Counted from the stretch's first letter, positions 35,518 through 49,030 are shown. The stretch is DNA of 64,000 nucleotides from Misgurnus anguillicaudatus (GCF_027580225.2 NC_073341.2:16986501-17050500), one strand, 5' to 3'. Numbers and translations are program-made. The notes: generated by a model from the letters alone, not told the origin.

Positions 35518-37037
35518 ATATAGCTGCAAGCAGCGATTCGGGGCCAAGCACCTTCAGCGCAATGAGCACCCAAAGCACAGCAAGCAACATAGAAGGGATG
35601 AATGACCCAATGCGCATTGAACACCCAAGGTGAATCAAGAACACAAGGCGCAGCAAGTACCCAAAGCGTAGCAATCACCGATCAGAACCACCGCAGTGCA
35701 GAGCAGCAACAGAAAACATGACGAAAATAGAACATATGTGAACTACAGACAGGTTGAGAAGAATAGATGAGAAAGAACAAAACTTTAATAGAACAAATTA
35801 AAACTTGCTCCAGGCGGGATTTGAACCCAAGAACTCAGAATCTCTGTGCATGTGACTAACATGATACGCCATTTAGTTGACACAGTTCATGAGGCAGCAG
35901 AATAGAGTGTACAGAGATGAAAGGATTGACATATGCCAATCACCACAGATGCAGAAATGACACAGCAGAGCAGATATAACAGAAATATAATGTATATAAG
36001 AATCAACAAGCTCAAGTGAGGTTGAAGACAAGAAGAACAATCTTAACAAAAACGCTATGAAATGTAATATACCGTAATTAACTATGACAAATAGACAACA
36101 TCACAGGCACAGTCAACTTTGGAGCAATATTTCTAAGAAAAAGAACAGAATATTAAAAATCGGTTCGGTCATTTCTGTGCGGATTGCTCCAAACATTATA
36201 CGAGCAGAACCTGGCATAAAATAAACAAAATTTGTAAAAGGAGTAGCGAAAAGATCATTTACCATATGCTTTAAAAGAACACATGAAAAGAATGTTGGAA
36301 AATGACAAACGAGGTATCGTTGCGATCGGCATAAACCAGTGAAACTAATTCCACAAAGAATATATATATCAGACGAATGATTCAGAAGTTATGTGCAAAA
36401 ATAGCCTTTTTTCATATCTCATGACCCATAGGTGGCGCTGTGACCAAATTTGGCATGGACCCCCAGTTCATGGTTGACATGAAGTGTACCAAATTTCATT
36501 TCGATTGATCAAAGAATGACCGAGATACAGCTTCAGAAACAATTTTGCGTCAACCTTGTTAAGTTCACACATTAATTACTTTTGAATTAAGAAAAATATC
36601 AAAATTCTGTTCGGTCATTTCTATGCGGCTCACTCCAAAGATCACCTGTGCCAAATTTCATAACATTTGAACCAAATTTGAAGGAGGAGTAGCGAAAAAA
36701 CGAAATACTGTACATTTCAAATTTGCCGCTACTGTAATGGGAGGAGTCTTACTGTAATGTATCAAATTCAATATGTGGGATGAGAGCAATCAGGTGTACT
36801 AAGTAGAATTTTCATAGATCTAATGGATCACAAGTTATAACCATTTGAACATTTAATTTTTGAGCTGATGGTGGCGCTATAGAGTTACTGCTACAGACCC
36901 CATTTTTGGCCACATGAATATTTGTGACCAACATTACAACTGTGCCAAATTTCATCATTTTCTTACATTCGCTTCATAGGGCTGCCATAGACTCCCATTG
37001 GGGAAGAAGAAAAATTTACTAACAGAAACAATGACCA
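35518..37037 (+). repeat. Unit 19, class A'
   Basis: GATTCGGGGCC start. Lacks the first GGTGGCGCT block; motifs are at 36431 and 36870. Ends in the GACC hairpin-less terminus. Paralogue of units 3 and 31. Confidence 0.85.
35803..35885 (-). repeat. tRNA-like module, class A'
   Basis: The core GGGATTTGAACCC is at 35816-35828; the A-box region (ATACGCCATTTAG) is degraded. Confidence 0.6.
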
Positions 37038-37322
37038 ATATAGCTGCAAGCAGCGATACGGGGCCAAGCACCATCAGCGCAATGAGCACCAAAAGCACAG
37101 CAAGAAACATACAACGTATCAATCACCCAGGGCGCATTGAGCACCCAAGGTGCATCAAAAACCCAAGGCTCAGCAAAGAACCCAAAGCGTAGCAATGACA
37201 GAGCAGAACCACCGCAGTGCAGAGCAGCAACAGAAAACATGGCAAAAATAGAACATATGTGAACTACAGACAGGTCAAGAAGAATAGGTGGGAAAGAACA
37301 AAACTTTAATAGAAGAAATTAA

Positions 37323-37407
37323 CACCTGGCTCAGGTTGGATTCGAACCCATGAACTCATGATCTCTTTGCATACGACTTGACAGATGCGCCACTCAGTAA
37401 ACACAGC
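37323..37407 (-). repeat. tRNA-like module, class A
   Basis: The core GGATTCGAACCC is at 37338-37349. Confidence 0.7.
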
Positions 37408-38371
37408 TCAAGGAGCAGCAGAAAAGAGCTTACATGCCATACAAAGAATTCAGAAGTTATAAGCAGTTCTATAAGAACTGTTATAGTTTATACCCCTAGG
37501 TGGCGCTGTTCTCTGATTTCCTCAGGACCTTATGCCGAAGCTCCCTACCGATTTTTGCGCCGATATATCCGATACTTCAAAAGTTATAGCAATTTATCAC
37601 AGATTTCAAAATGGCGGACAGGCGGTTCGGTCAATCCCGGCATAATACATATCGACAGATGCGGCATGAGCCAAGGAATCCGTAGACACCAAGATCATAA
37701 TTTTCTGACAAACGATTCAGAAGTTATGCACAAAAATAGCCTTTTTTCCTATCTCATGACCCATAGGTGGCGCTGTCACCAAATTTGGCATGGACCCCCA
37801 TTTCATGGTCAACATGAAGCGTATCAAATTTCATCTCGATTGATCAAAGAATGACCGAGATACAGCTTCAGAACCAATTTTGCGTCAATCTCGTTAAGTT
37901 CACGCATTAATTACTTTTGAATAAAGAAAAATATCAAAATTCTGTTCAGTCATTTCTATGCGGCTCACTCCAAAGATCACATGTGCCAAATCTCATAAGA
38001 ATTGAACCAAATTTGAAGGAGGAGTAGCGAAAAAACGAAATACTGTACATTTCAAAATGGCCGATACTGTAATGGGAGGAGTCTTACTGTAAAGTATCAA
38101 ATTCAATAAGCGGGATGAGAGCAATCACGTGTACTAAGTAGAATTCTCATAGATCGAATGGATCACCAGTTATAACCATTTGAACATTGAATTTTTGAGA
38201 TGATGGTGGCGCTATAGAGTTACTGCTAGAGACCCCATTTTTGGCCGAATGACTATTTATGACCACCACTACAACTGTGCCAAATTTCATCATTTTCCTA
38301 TATACGGTTCATAGGGCTGCCATAGACTCCCATTGGGGAAGAAGATTAAGAAGAAAAATTCTAACAGAAAC

Positions 38372-38408
38372 AATAGGTGCCACAGCACCATAGGTGCTTG
38401 GCCCCTAA
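38372..38408 (+). repeat. 3' terminal hairpin module, GGCCCC type
   Basis: The hairpin is at 38384-38398 with an ATA loop. Confidence 0.8.
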
Positions 38409-38681
38409 ATATAGCTGCAAGCAGCAATTGCGGGGTCAAGCACCTTCAGCGCAATGAGCACCCAAAGCACAGCAAAAACCACACGACGCAGCAAATGCGC
38501 AAAGCGCAGAAAGCGCGCAATACAGAGCCCGAACCCGAAGCACAGCAAATGCAGAGCAGAACAACTGCAGTGCGGAGCAACAACAGAAAAGATTTCAAAA
38601 ATATAACACGTGTGGAAAACCAGACAGGTCGAGAAGAACTTGTTAAAGGGAACACAAAAGGAAATCTCGATAAGTGAAAGT

Positions 38682-39004
38682 AAGAGCTGGGATTCGAACC
38701 CATGACCTCATGTTCCCAAAGCACAGCACTAACCGCATGCGCCACTGAGTAAATGATTAAACCACTGAGTTGGTGTGTCCAAGCTATAGAATACAGCTTT
38801 ACAGCTATAAACATTGATATCCAGCAATTACCAAAAGTGTAGAAATGACAACAGAGAGCACAAATAACTGAAATACAATGTATAGTATGAAAATCACAAA
38901 ACTTAAGTGAGGAAAAAAGTTAAGACAAAAAACCATTGCACATGGGATTTGAACCCATGAACTCAGGTTCTCAAAGCACAGCACTAACCGCATGTGCCAC
39001 TGAG
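38682..39004 (-). repeat. Two class B tRNA-like modules
   Basis: Cores at 38689-38701 and 38944-38956. The second can form CATGGG/CCCATG across the T loop. Confidence 0.75.
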
Positions 39005-40459
39005 GAATTATGGGTTGAAAGGCTGTGGAAAAGAGGCTTCAAAGCTGCAAACATTGACATGCCAATCACTGAAAGGGCACAAATAACACAACAAAGCAAA
39101 AATAAACAGAAATACAAAGTGTAGGGCAATCAGATAACTTAAATGGCACTGAATTCGTGAAGAACATTTTGCACAATAATGAACAACATGGGCAAATATT
39201 GTCAGAGTCTTTTTAATATGACAAAGGGACAGCATGACAGGCATGGTCCGCTTTACAGAGGTATTTCTCAAACATTTGACACTCAGCAGAAAAATCTTTT
39301 CAGTCACGTCTGTGCGGATTGCTCCAAACATTATACAAGCAGAACCTGGCATAAAATAAACAAAATTTGTAAAAGGAGTAGCAAAAAAATCATTTACCAT
39401 ATGCTTTACAATAACACATGAACAGAATGATGGAAAATGCCAAACAAGGTATTGTTGCGATTGGCAAAAACCAGTGAATAAAATGTCACAAAGAAAATGT
39501 ATATCAGTCAAAGTATTCTGAAGATATAAGCAGTTCTATAAGAACTGTTATAGTTTATAACCCCTAGGTGGCGCTGTACTCTGACTTCCCAGGTAACTTC
39601 AGGACATCATGCCGAAGCTCCCTAACTATTTTTGCACGAATATGTCCAATAGTTCAAAAGATATAACAATTTATGACCAATTTCAAAATGGCGGACAGGT
39701 GGTGTGGTCAAACCCGACATAATACATATCGACAGATTCGGCATGAGCCAAGGAATCCGTAAACACCAAGATCATAATTTTCTGACAAACATTTCAGTAG
39801 TTATGGGCAAAAAAAGCCATTTTCCATATCTCATGACCCATAGGTGGCGCTGTCACCAAATTTGGCATGGACCCCCAGTTTATGGTCGACATGACGTGTA
39901 CGAAATTTCATTTCGATTGATGAAAGAATGACAGAGATACAGCCTCAGAACTATTTTTGTGTCAACCTCGTTAAGTTTGCGCATTTATTACTTTTGAACA
40001 AAGATAAATATCAAAATTCTGTTCGGTCATTTCTGTGCGGCTCACTCCAAAGTTCACCTGTGCCAAATTTCATAACAATTGAACCAAATTTGAAGGAAGA
40101 GTAGCGAATAAATGGAATACTGTACATTTCAAAATGGCCACTACTGTAATGGGTGGAGTTTTACTGTAAGGTATTAAAAACAACAAGCATGAGGAGAGCA
40201 ATCACGTGTACTAAGTAGAATTTTCATAGATCAAGCGGATCAGCAGTTATAACCATTTGAACATTGAATTTTTGCACTGCTGGTGGCGCTATAGAGTTAG
40301 TACTAGAGACCCCATTTTTGGTCACATGACTTTTTAAGACCACCACTACAACTGTGCCAAATTTCATCATTTTCCTATGTACGGTTCATAGGGCTGCCAT
40401 AGACGCCTATGGCTAAGAAGAGGAAGCAGAATAATAATAATAATAATACTAACAATTCC

Positions 40460-40496
40460 AATAGGTGTCACAGCACCTTCGGTGCTTGACCCCTAA
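40460..40496 (+). repeat. 3' terminal hairpin module, GACCCC type
   Basis: The hairpin is at 40472-40486. The leader is GGTGTCAC where most GACCCC modules have GGTGTCTC. Confidence 0.8.
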
Positions 40497-40821
40497 ATAT
40501 AGCTGTAGACAGCGATACGGGGCCAAGCAACAATGGTCCTGCAACACGCAACGAAGCTGAAAGGACATGCAATTGAAGAATGCAATGTAGCAGATATGTA
40601 TGGGAACTATCAGCACACAGGACTCAGAGATGAGAATGAACATAATGAAAAAACAAAAATTTTGAAGTATAATATTTATTTGCATGCTGAAAGAAGGACC
40701 GATTAGTCCAATGCTGACCTAGAAAACAATTGAACCACCAAAGCATCATACATGTTACACATGAGACTTAAACCAAAAGAATGAATTGAAGTTTTTGACT
40801 CTAAAGTAAGAGACTTCAATT

Positions 40822-40899
40822 GCTGCCCTAGCCAGGATTTGAACCCATGATCTCCAGGTGTCATGCCTGTCACTCATCTGGTTGAGCTACAGGGGAGAC
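40822..40899 (-). repeat. tRNA-like module of a distinct subtype
   Basis: On minus: TAGCTCAACCAG as A box (11 of 12 positions of TRGCNNARYNGG), GGGTTCAAATCC as B box (40834-40846 on +), and a CAGG/CCTG anticodon-like stem. Not found elsewhere in the window except the weaker copy at 41074. Confidence 0.7.
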
Positions 40900-41073
40900 A
40901 TACATACATACATACAGCTGCTTAAGCTAGATTGCTGAAGTGACAATGTGTATGTTCAAGTTTGGAGAGATTTTTCTCAAGAATAGAATATTTTTTTAAA
41001 TCTCCTATGGGTAGTCAAACCTGTTCGAACAGGTGACTCTACATGACACAAATTGTGTCAACCATTTTAATTG

Positions 41074-41151
41074 CTGCCCTACGCTGGATTTGAACCTGCA
41101 ACCTCTGGATTTCATGCCCATCACGCATTTGGTTGAGCTACTGGGAAGGCA
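41074..41151 (-). repeat. tRNA-like module, same subtype as 40822
   Basis: The B-box core on + is GGATTTGAACCT at 41086-41097, with minus-strand TAGCTCAACCAA as A box. Confidence 0.65.
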
Positions 41152-41515
41152 TAGATTACCCCATCAAATATACTCTGTAGAAGTTTAGTTGATTAAATGG
41201 TTTAAAAGTTATTCCTGTTGACAAATGTATTACTTTTGAACAAAGATAAATATCAAAATTCTGTTTGGTCATTTCTATGTGGCTCGGTCCAAAGATTATC
41301 TGAGCCAAATTGTGTAACAATTCAACAAACACTGCAAAAGTAGTAGCAAAAAAACTGAATACTGTACTTTTCAAAATGGCCGCTACTGCATTTTTGAACT
41401 GGCGATGATGCTTGGCCACCAAATTACTGCAAGCCGTGCAGAACATGGAAAACAGACTGGTTGAGAATAATAGGTGAGAATAAACTCAAAACAAATATTA
41501 ATAGAAAAACATAAC

Positions 41516-41600
41516 ACATGCATCAGACAGGATTCGAACCCTTAACCTCTGAGTTTTGATGCATGCGATTTAATAGACTGAGCTACACAGGCAGTGTAGC
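41516..41600 (-). repeat. tRNA-like module, unit 22 copy A
   Basis: The core AGGATTCGAACCC is at 41529-41541. On minus, TAGCTCAGTCTATTAA is a good D-arm/A-box sequence. Confidence 0.7.
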
Positions 41601-42838
41601 TTGCCAAGGTTTTCAGAGCTGCAAGCATTCAAATGGAGGAAGGAAGGTGCAGACATGACATTGCAGAGCAGAAATAACAAAATTACAATTTATATGAGAA
41701 TCAGATAGTTTAAGTGAGAAGAGTTAAAGTTTAAGTCAAGAAAAACATGTTGTATAGGAATGCACAACATGTTATTATGCAGTCATAATAATTTAATATG
41801 ACGAAGAGACAATGTCACAGGGACAGTCAACTTTGGACAGGTATTTCTCGGGAATGGCAGAGAATATCAAAAATGTGTTCGGATTTCTGTGCGGATTGCT
41901 CCAAAGTTTATGTGAGCAGAGCCTGGCATAAAATAGACTTAATTTGCAAAAGTAGTAGCGAAAAAACTACTTCACATATGCTATGAAATAAGATATGAAC
42001 AGAATGTTGAAAACTGACAAATGAGATATCGTTGCAATTGACATAAACCAGTGAATAAAAATTCACAAAGAAAATGAATATCAGACAAAGTTTTCAGAAG
42101 TTATGGGCTGTTTTATATAGTTTATGAACCCTAGGTGGCGCTGTCTTCAGATTTCCCAGGTACCTTCAATACATCATACCGATGCTTCCTACTGATTTTT
42201 GTGCCGATACATTATATAGAATAATAGTTATCACAATTTAAAACAAAATTCAAAATAGTGGACAGGCGGTTTGGTCATTTCCGGCATAATATATATCGAC
42301 AGATTGGTCATGAGCCAAGGAATCCATAGACACTAAGATCATAATTTTCTATCAAACATTTCAATAGTTATGGGCAAAAATAGCCATTTTTCATATCTCA
42401 TGACCCATAGGTGGCGCTGTCCTCAAATTTGGCATGGTACCCCTGTTCATGGTCCTTATGAAGGGTACCAAGTTTCATTTCAATTGATCAAAGAATGACC
42501 AAGATAATGACTCAGAACAAATTTTGGGTCGACATCGATAAATGTACGCAATTATTACTTTTGAACAAAGATAAAAATCAAAATTCTGTTCGGTCATTTC
42601 TATGTGGCTCGGTCCAAAGATAATCTGAGCCAAATTGTGTAACAATTCAACAAACACTGCAAAAGTAGTAGCAAAAAAACTGAATGCTGTACTTTTCAAA
42701 ATGGCCGCTACTGCATTTTTGAACTGGTGATGATGCTTGGCCACGAAATTGCAAGCCGTGCAGAACATGGAAAACAGACTGGTTGAGAATAATAGGTGAG
42801 AATAAACTCAAAACAAATATTAATAGAAAAACATAACA

Positions 42839-42922
42839 CATGCATCAGACGGGATTCGAACCCTTACCCGCCGAGTTTTGATGCAAGTGATTTAATAGAC
42901 TGAGCTACACAGGCAGTGTAGC
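42839..42922 (-). repeat. tRNA-like module, unit 22 copy B
   Basis: The core GGGATTCGAACCC is at 42851-42863. Duplicate of the module at 41516. Confidence 0.7.
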
Positions 42923-44372
42923 TAGCCAAGGTTTTCAGAGCTGCAAGCATTCAAATGGAGCAAGGAAGGTGCAGACATGACATTGCAGAGCAGAAATAAC
43001 AAAATTACAATTTATATGAGAATCAGATAGTTTAAGTGAGAAGAGTTAAAGTTTAAGTCAAGAAAAACATGTTGTATAGGAATGCACAACATGTTATAAT
43101 ACAGTCATAATAATTTAATATGACAAAGAGACAATGTCACAGGGACAGTCAACTTTGGACAGGTATTTCTCGGGAATGGCAGAGAATATCAAAAATGTGT
43201 TCGGATTTCTGTGCGGATTGCTCCAAAGTTTATGTGAGCAGAGCCTGGCATAAAATAGACTTAATTTGCAAAAGTAGTAGCGAAAAAACTACTTCACATA
43301 TGCTATGAAATAAGATATGAACAGAATGTTGAAAACTGACAAATTAGATATCGTTGCAATCGACATAAACCAGTGAATAAAAATTCACAAAGAAAATGAA
43401 TATCAGACAAAGTTTTCAGAAGTTATGGGCTGTTTTATATAGTTTATGAACCCTAGGTGGCGCTGTCTTCAGATTTCCCAGGTACCTTCAGGACATCATA
43501 CCGATGCATCCTACCGATTTTTGTGCCGATACATTATATAGAATAATAGTTATCCCAATTTAAAACAAAATTCAAAATAGTGGACAGGCGGTTTGGTCAT
43601 TTCCGGCATAATATATATCGACAGATTGGTCATGAGCCAAGGAATCCATAGACACCAAGATCATAATTTTCTATCAAACATTTCAAGAGTTATGGGCAAA
43701 AATAGCCATTTTTCATATCTCATGACCCATAGGTGGCGCTGTCCTCAAATTTGGCATGGTACCCCAGTTCATGGTCCTTATGAAGGGTACCAAGTTTCAT
43801 TTCAATTGATCAAAGAATGACCGAGATAATGACTCAGAACGAATTTTGGGTCGACATCGATAAAAGTACACATTTATTACTTTTGAACAAAGATAAAAAT
43901 CAAAATTCTGTTCGGTCATTTCTCTGCGGCTCAGTTCAAAGATTATCTGTGCCAAATTGCGTAACAATGCAATGAACGCTGCAAAAGTAGTAGCGAAAAA
44001 ACAAAATACTGTACTTTTCAAAATGGCCGCTACTGTAATGGGTGGAGTCTTAATGTAAGGTGGTCATTGTAATGAGCGTGAGGAGAGGAATCAGATGTAG
44101 TAGGTAGAGTTTTTGTTGATCAAATGATTCTACAGTTATAACCATTTGAATATTGAATTTTTGAAGTGTTGGTGGCGCTATAGAGTTAATGCTAGAGACC
44201 CCATAGTTGGTCACATGACTATTTAGGACCACCACTACAAGTGTGCCAAATTTGTTTCATTTTCCTATGTACGGTTCATAGGGCTGCCATAGACTCCCAT
44301 TGGGGAAGAAGAAATATAATAATAATAATAGCTGCAAGCAGCAACACGGGGTCAAGCACCTTCGGCGCAATG

Positions 44373-44660
44373 CACACAGAGCACAGCAAGCACACAAAGC
44401 ACAGCAAGCTCACAATGCACAGCAAGCACACAAAGCACAGCAAGCACACAAAGCACAGCAAGCACACAAATCACAGCAGGCACACAAAGCACAGCAAGCT
44501 CACAAAGCACAGCAAGCACACAAAGCACAGCAAGCACACAAAGCATAGCAAGCTCACAAAGCACACAAAGCACACAAAGCACAGCAAGCTCACAAAGCAC
44601 AGCAAGCACACAAAGCACAGCAAGCACACAAAGCACAGCAAGCACACAAAGCACAGCAAG
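44373..44660 (+). repeat. 18-bp minisatellite, 16 copies
   Basis: 288 bp, exactly 16 periods, with a CACACAAAG triplication near 44556-44580. Confidence 0.95.
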
Positions 44661-44756
44661 AACCAGCACAATGCAGAGCAACAGCAAACATGGAAAATAG
44701 AACACATGTGAACTACAGACAGGTTGAGAAGAATTGATGAGGAAGAACAAAACGTC

Positions 44757-45103
44757 ATGACTCAGGTGGGATTCGAACCCAGGAACTCAGAATCTCAATG
44801 CATGTGGTTTAACTAGCTGCGCCACTCAGTTGACACAGTTTATGAGGCAGCAGACAAGAGATTAAAGAGCTGAAAGGATTAACATATGTCAATCACCAAA
44901 GATGCAGGAAAGACACAGCAGAAGCACCACATTGCAGAGCAACAACAGCAAACATGGAAAAATAGAACACATGTGAACTACAGACAGGTTGAGAAGAATT
45001 GATGAGGAAGAACAAAACGTCATGACTCAGGTGGGATTCGAACCCAGGAACTCAGAATCTCAATGCATGTGGTTTAACTAGATGCGCCACTCAGTTGACA
45101 CAG
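44757..45103 (-). repeat. Two tRNA-like modules
   Basis: Cores GGGATTCGAACCC at 44768-44780 and 45033-45045. Confidence 0.75.
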
Positions 45104-46499
45104 TTCATGAGGCAGCAGACAAGAGATTAGAGAGCTGAAAGGATTAACATGTCAATCACCAAAGATGCAGAATTGACACAGCAGAAGTAGAAATAACAGA
45201 AATACAATGTACATTAGATCAAGTGAAATTGAAGACAAGCAGATCATTATGTATAGTGATGCTATACAATGTAATATACAGTCACATTAATTTATTACTA
45301 TGACAAATAGACAACGTCACAGGCACGGTAAACTTTAGAGTGGTATTTCTAAGAAAGAGAACAGAATATCAAAAATCTGTTCGGTCACATCTGTGCGGAT
45401 TGCTCCAAACATTATACGAGCAGATCCTGACATAAAATACACAAAATTTGTAAAAGGAGTAGCGAAAAAATCATTTACCATATGCCTTACAATAACACCT
45501 GAACATAATGTTGGAAAATGACAAACAAGGTATCGTTGCGATCGGCATAAAACAGTGAATACAATTTCACAAAGAAAATGTATATCAGACAATGTATTCA
45601 GAAGTTATAAGCAGTTCAATAAGAACTGTTATAGTTTATAACCCCTAGGTGGCGCTGTACTCTGACTTCCCATGTACCTTCAGGACATCATGTCGAAGCT
45701 CCTTACCATTTTTTGCGCGGATATGTCCAATAGTTCAAAAAATATAACAATTTATTTGAAATTTCAAAATGGCGGACAGGCGGTTTGGTCAAACCCGGCA
45801 TAATTCACATCGACAGATGCGGCATGAGGTAAGCAATCCATAGACATCAAGATCATAATTTTCTGACAAACAGTTCAGAAGTTATGGGCAATAATAGCCT
45901 ATTTTTCTATCTCATGACCCATAGGTGGCGCTGTCACCAAATTTGGCATGGACCCCAAGTTCATGGTCCACATGAAGTGTACCAAATTTCATTTCAATTG
46001 ATCAAAGAATGACTGAGCTACAGCTTCAGAACCATTTTTGCGTCAACCTCGTTAAGTTTGCGCATTTATTACTTTTGAACAAAGATCAATATCAAAATTC
46101 TGTTCGGTCATTTCTATGCGGCTCACTCCAAAGATCATCTGTGCAAAATCTCATAAGAATTGAACCGCATTTGAAGGAGGAGTAGCGAAAAAACGAAATA
46201 CTGTACATTTCAAAATGGCCGCTACTGTAATGGGTGGAGACTTACTGTAAAGTATCAAATTCAATAAGCACGATGAGAGCAATCACGTGTACTAAGTAGA
46301 ATTTTCATAGATCAAATGGTTCACCAATTATAACAGTTTGAACATTGATTTTTTGGACTACTGGTGGCGCTATAGAGTTACTGCTAAAGACCCCATTTTT
46401 GGTCACATGACTATTTATGACCACCTCTACATCTGTGCCAAATTTCATCATTTTCCTATGTACGGTTCATAGGGCTGCCATAGACTCCCATTGGGGAAA

Positions 46500-46536
<37 letters not shown>
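46500..46536 (+). repeat. (TAA)n microsatellite
   Basis: Equivalent in position to the tract at 9004 in unit 4. Confidence 0.9.
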
Positions 46537-46538
<2 letters not shown>

Positions 46539-46547
46539 AACAAAAAC

Positions 46548-46584
46548 AATAGGTGTCTCAGCACCTTCGGTGCTTGACCCCTAA
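46548..46584 (+). repeat. 3' terminal hairpin module, GACCCC type
   Basis: The hairpin is at 46560-46574. Confidence 0.8.
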
Positions 46585-46631
46585 ATATAGCTGCAAGCAG
46601 CAACACGGGGTCAAGCACCTTCGGCGCAATG

Positions 46632-47171
46632 CACACACAGCACAGCAAGCACACAAAGCACAGCAAGCTCACAATGCACAGCCAGCACACAAAGCACAGC
46701 AATTACACAAATCACAGCAGGCACACAAAGCACAGCAAGCTCACAAAGCACAGCAAGCACAACAAGCACAGCAAGCTCACAATGCACAGCAAGCACACAA
46801 AGCACAGCAATTACACAAATCACAGCAGGCACACAAAGCACAGCAAGCTCACAAAGCACAGCAAGCACACAAAGCACAGCAAGCACACAAAGCACAACAA
46901 GCACACAAAGCATAGCAAGAACACAAAGCACAGCAATTACACAAATCACAGCCGGCACACAAAGCACAGCAAGCTCACAAAGCACAGCAAGCACACAAAG
47001 CACAGCAAGCACACAAAGCACAGCAAGCACAGCAATTACACAAATCACAGCAGGCACACAAAGCACAGCAAGCTCACAAAGCACACAAAGCACAGCAAGC
47101 ACACAAAGCATAGCATGCTCACAAAGCACAGCAAGCACACAAAGCACAGCAAGCTCACAAAGCACAGCAAG
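46632..47171 (+). repeat. 18-bp minisatellite, about 30 copies
   Basis: 540 bp. Its pattern of AATTACACA and CGGCACAC variants resembles the array of unit 1, so the arrays were duplicated with their units and then changed length. Confidence 0.95.
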
Positions 47172-47271
47172 AACCACCATAATGCAGAGCAACAACAGCA
47201 AACATGGAAAAATAGAACACATGTGAACTACAGACAGGTTGAGAAGAATTGATGAGGAAGAACAAAACGTC

Positions 47272-47614
47272 ATGACTCAGGTGGGATTTGAACCCAGGAA
47301 CTCAGAATCTCAGTGCATATGATTAACTAGATGCGCCACTCAGTTGACACAGTTCATGAAGCAGCAGACAAGAGATTAGAGAGCTGAAAGGATTAACATA
47401 TGTCAATCACCAAAGATGCAGGAAAGACACAGCAGAAGCACCACAATGCAGAGCAACAACAGCAAACATGGAAAAATAGAACACGTGAACTACAGACAGG
47501 TTGAGAAGAATTGATGAGGAAGAACAAAACATCATGACTCAGGTGGGATTCGAACCCAGGAACTTAGAATCTAAATGCAATTGGTTAACTAGATGCCCCA
47601 CTCAGTTTACACAG
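47272..47614 (-). repeat. Two tRNA-like modules
   Basis: Cores at 47283-47295 and 47545-47557. Confidence 0.75.
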
Positions 47615-49030
47615 TTCATGAGGCAGCAGACAAGAGATTAGAGAGCTGAAAGGATTAACATGTCAATCACCAAAGATGCAGAATTGACACAGCAGAAGTA
47701 GAAATAACAGAAATACAATGTACATTAGTTCAAGTGAAATTGAAGACAAGCAGATCATTATGTATAGTGATGCTATACAATGTAATATACAGTCACATTA
47801 ATTTATTACTATGACAAATAGACAACGTCACAGGCACGGTAAACTTTAGAGTGGTATTTCTAAGAAAGAGAACAGAATATCAAAAATCTGTTCGGTCACA
47901 TCTGTGCGGATTGCTCCAAACATTATACGAGCAGAACCTGACATAAAATACACAAAATTTGTAAAAGGAGTAGCGAAAAAATCATTTACCATATGCCTTA
48001 CAATAACACCTGAACATAATGTTGGAAAATGACAAACAAGGTATCGTTGCGATCGGCATAAAACAGTGAATACAATTTCACAAAGAAAATGTATATCAGA
48101 CAATGTATTCAGAAGTTATAAGCAGTTCAATAAGAACTGTTATAGTTTATAACCCCTAGGTGGCGCTGTACTCTGATTTCCCATGTACCTTCAGGACATC
48201 ATGTCGAAGCTCCTTACCATTTTTTGCGCGGATATGTCCAATAGTTCAAAAAATATAACAATTTATTTGAAATTTCAAAATGGCGGACAGGCGGTTTGGT
48301 CAAACCCGGCATAATTCACATCGACAGATGCGGCATGAGGTAAGCAATCCATAGACATCAAGATCATAATTTTCTGACAAACAGTTCAGAAGTTATGGGC
48401 AATAATAGCCTATTTTTCTATCTCATGACCCATAGGTGGCGCTGTCACCAAATTTGGCATGGACCCCAAGTTCATGGTCCACATGAAGTGTACCAAATTT
48501 CATTTCAATTGATCAAAGAATGACTGAGCTACAGCTTCAGAACCATTTTTGCGTCAACCTCGTTAAGTTTGCGCATTTATTACTTTTGAACAAAGATCAA
48601 TATCAAAATTCTGTTCGGTCATTTCTATGCGGCTCACTCCAAAGATCATCTGTGCCAAATCTCATAAGAATTGAACCGCATTTGAAGGAGGAGTAGCGAA
48701 AAAACGAAATACTGTACATTTCAAAATGGCCGCTACTGTAATGGGTGGAGTCTTACTGTAAAGTATCAAATTCAATAAGCACGATGAGAGCAATCACGTG
48801 TACTAAGTAGAATTTTCATAGATCAAATGGTTCACCAATTATAACAGTTTGAACATTGATTTTTTGGACTACTGGTGGCGCTATAGAGTTACTGCTAAAG
48901 ACCCCATTTTTGGTCACATGACTATTTATGACCACCTCTACATCTGTGCCAAATTTCATCATTTTCCTATGTACGGTTCATAGGGCTGCCATAGACTCCC
49001 ATTGGGGAAAAATAATAATAATAATAATAA

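Larger units (their letters stand above)
37038..38408 (+). repeat. Unit 20, class A
   Basis: A regular class A unit with GGTGGCGCT at 37499, 37766 and 38205. A 158-codon + frame (37378-37854) crosses the tRNA-like module and body; a related frame is in unit 13. I see no protein motif in it. Confidence 0.85.
38409..40496 (+). repeat. Unit 21, class B
   Basis: AATTGCGGGGTC start, two tRNA-like modules, GGTGGCGCT at 39567, 39843 and 40282, and a GACCCC-type end. A minus-strand frame of 167 codons (39008-39511) has a counterpart in unit 26 and shorter ones in units 14 and 25; it follows from DNA identity and shows no motif I recognise. Confidence 0.85.
41224..43869 (+). repeat. 1.32-kb direct tandem duplication inside unit 22
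   Basis: Two copies, about 41224-42547 and 42548-43869, match along their length at an offset near 1322-1325 bp (for example TATGTGGCTCGG at 41276 and 42601). They differ by scattered substitutions and small indels, so this is not the most recent event in the window. Confidence 0.85.
40497..44327 (+). repeat. Unit 22, highly diverged long unit
   Basis: The 5' end is altered (AGCTGTAGACAGCGATACGG) and the next 700 bp do not match any other unit. It has four tRNA-like modules of different subtypes and an internal tandem duplication. GGTGGCGCT is at 42134, 42410, 43456, 43732 and 44171. It ends in a TAA tract running directly into unit 23. Confidence 0.8.
44328..46584 (+). repeat. Unit 23, class M
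   Basis: Begins abruptly within the TAA tract of unit 22 (AATAATAATAGCTGC), which helps place the element's 5' end at ATAGCTGC. 288-bp minisatellite, two tRNA-like modules, GGTGGCGCT at 45648, 45924 and 46363. Confidence 0.85.
46585..49030 (+). repeat. Unit 24, class M
   Basis: 540-bp minisatellite, two tRNA-like modules, GGTGGCGCT at 48159, 48435 and 48874. No 3' hairpin: a TAA tract runs straight into class B unit 25. Confidence 0.85.

Noticed and set aside
37378..37854. 158-codon + frame also present in part in class A units
   Set aside because: It spans the tRNA-like module, hairpin and CTCF-like motifs; most sister units have shorter or broken versions.
39008..39511. 167-codon minus frame with counterparts in units 14, 25 and 26
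   Set aside because: The similarity is explained by DNA identity of class B units. It crosses non-coding landmarks, is broken in sister copies, and has no motif I recognise. A dN/dS test across copies would settle it.
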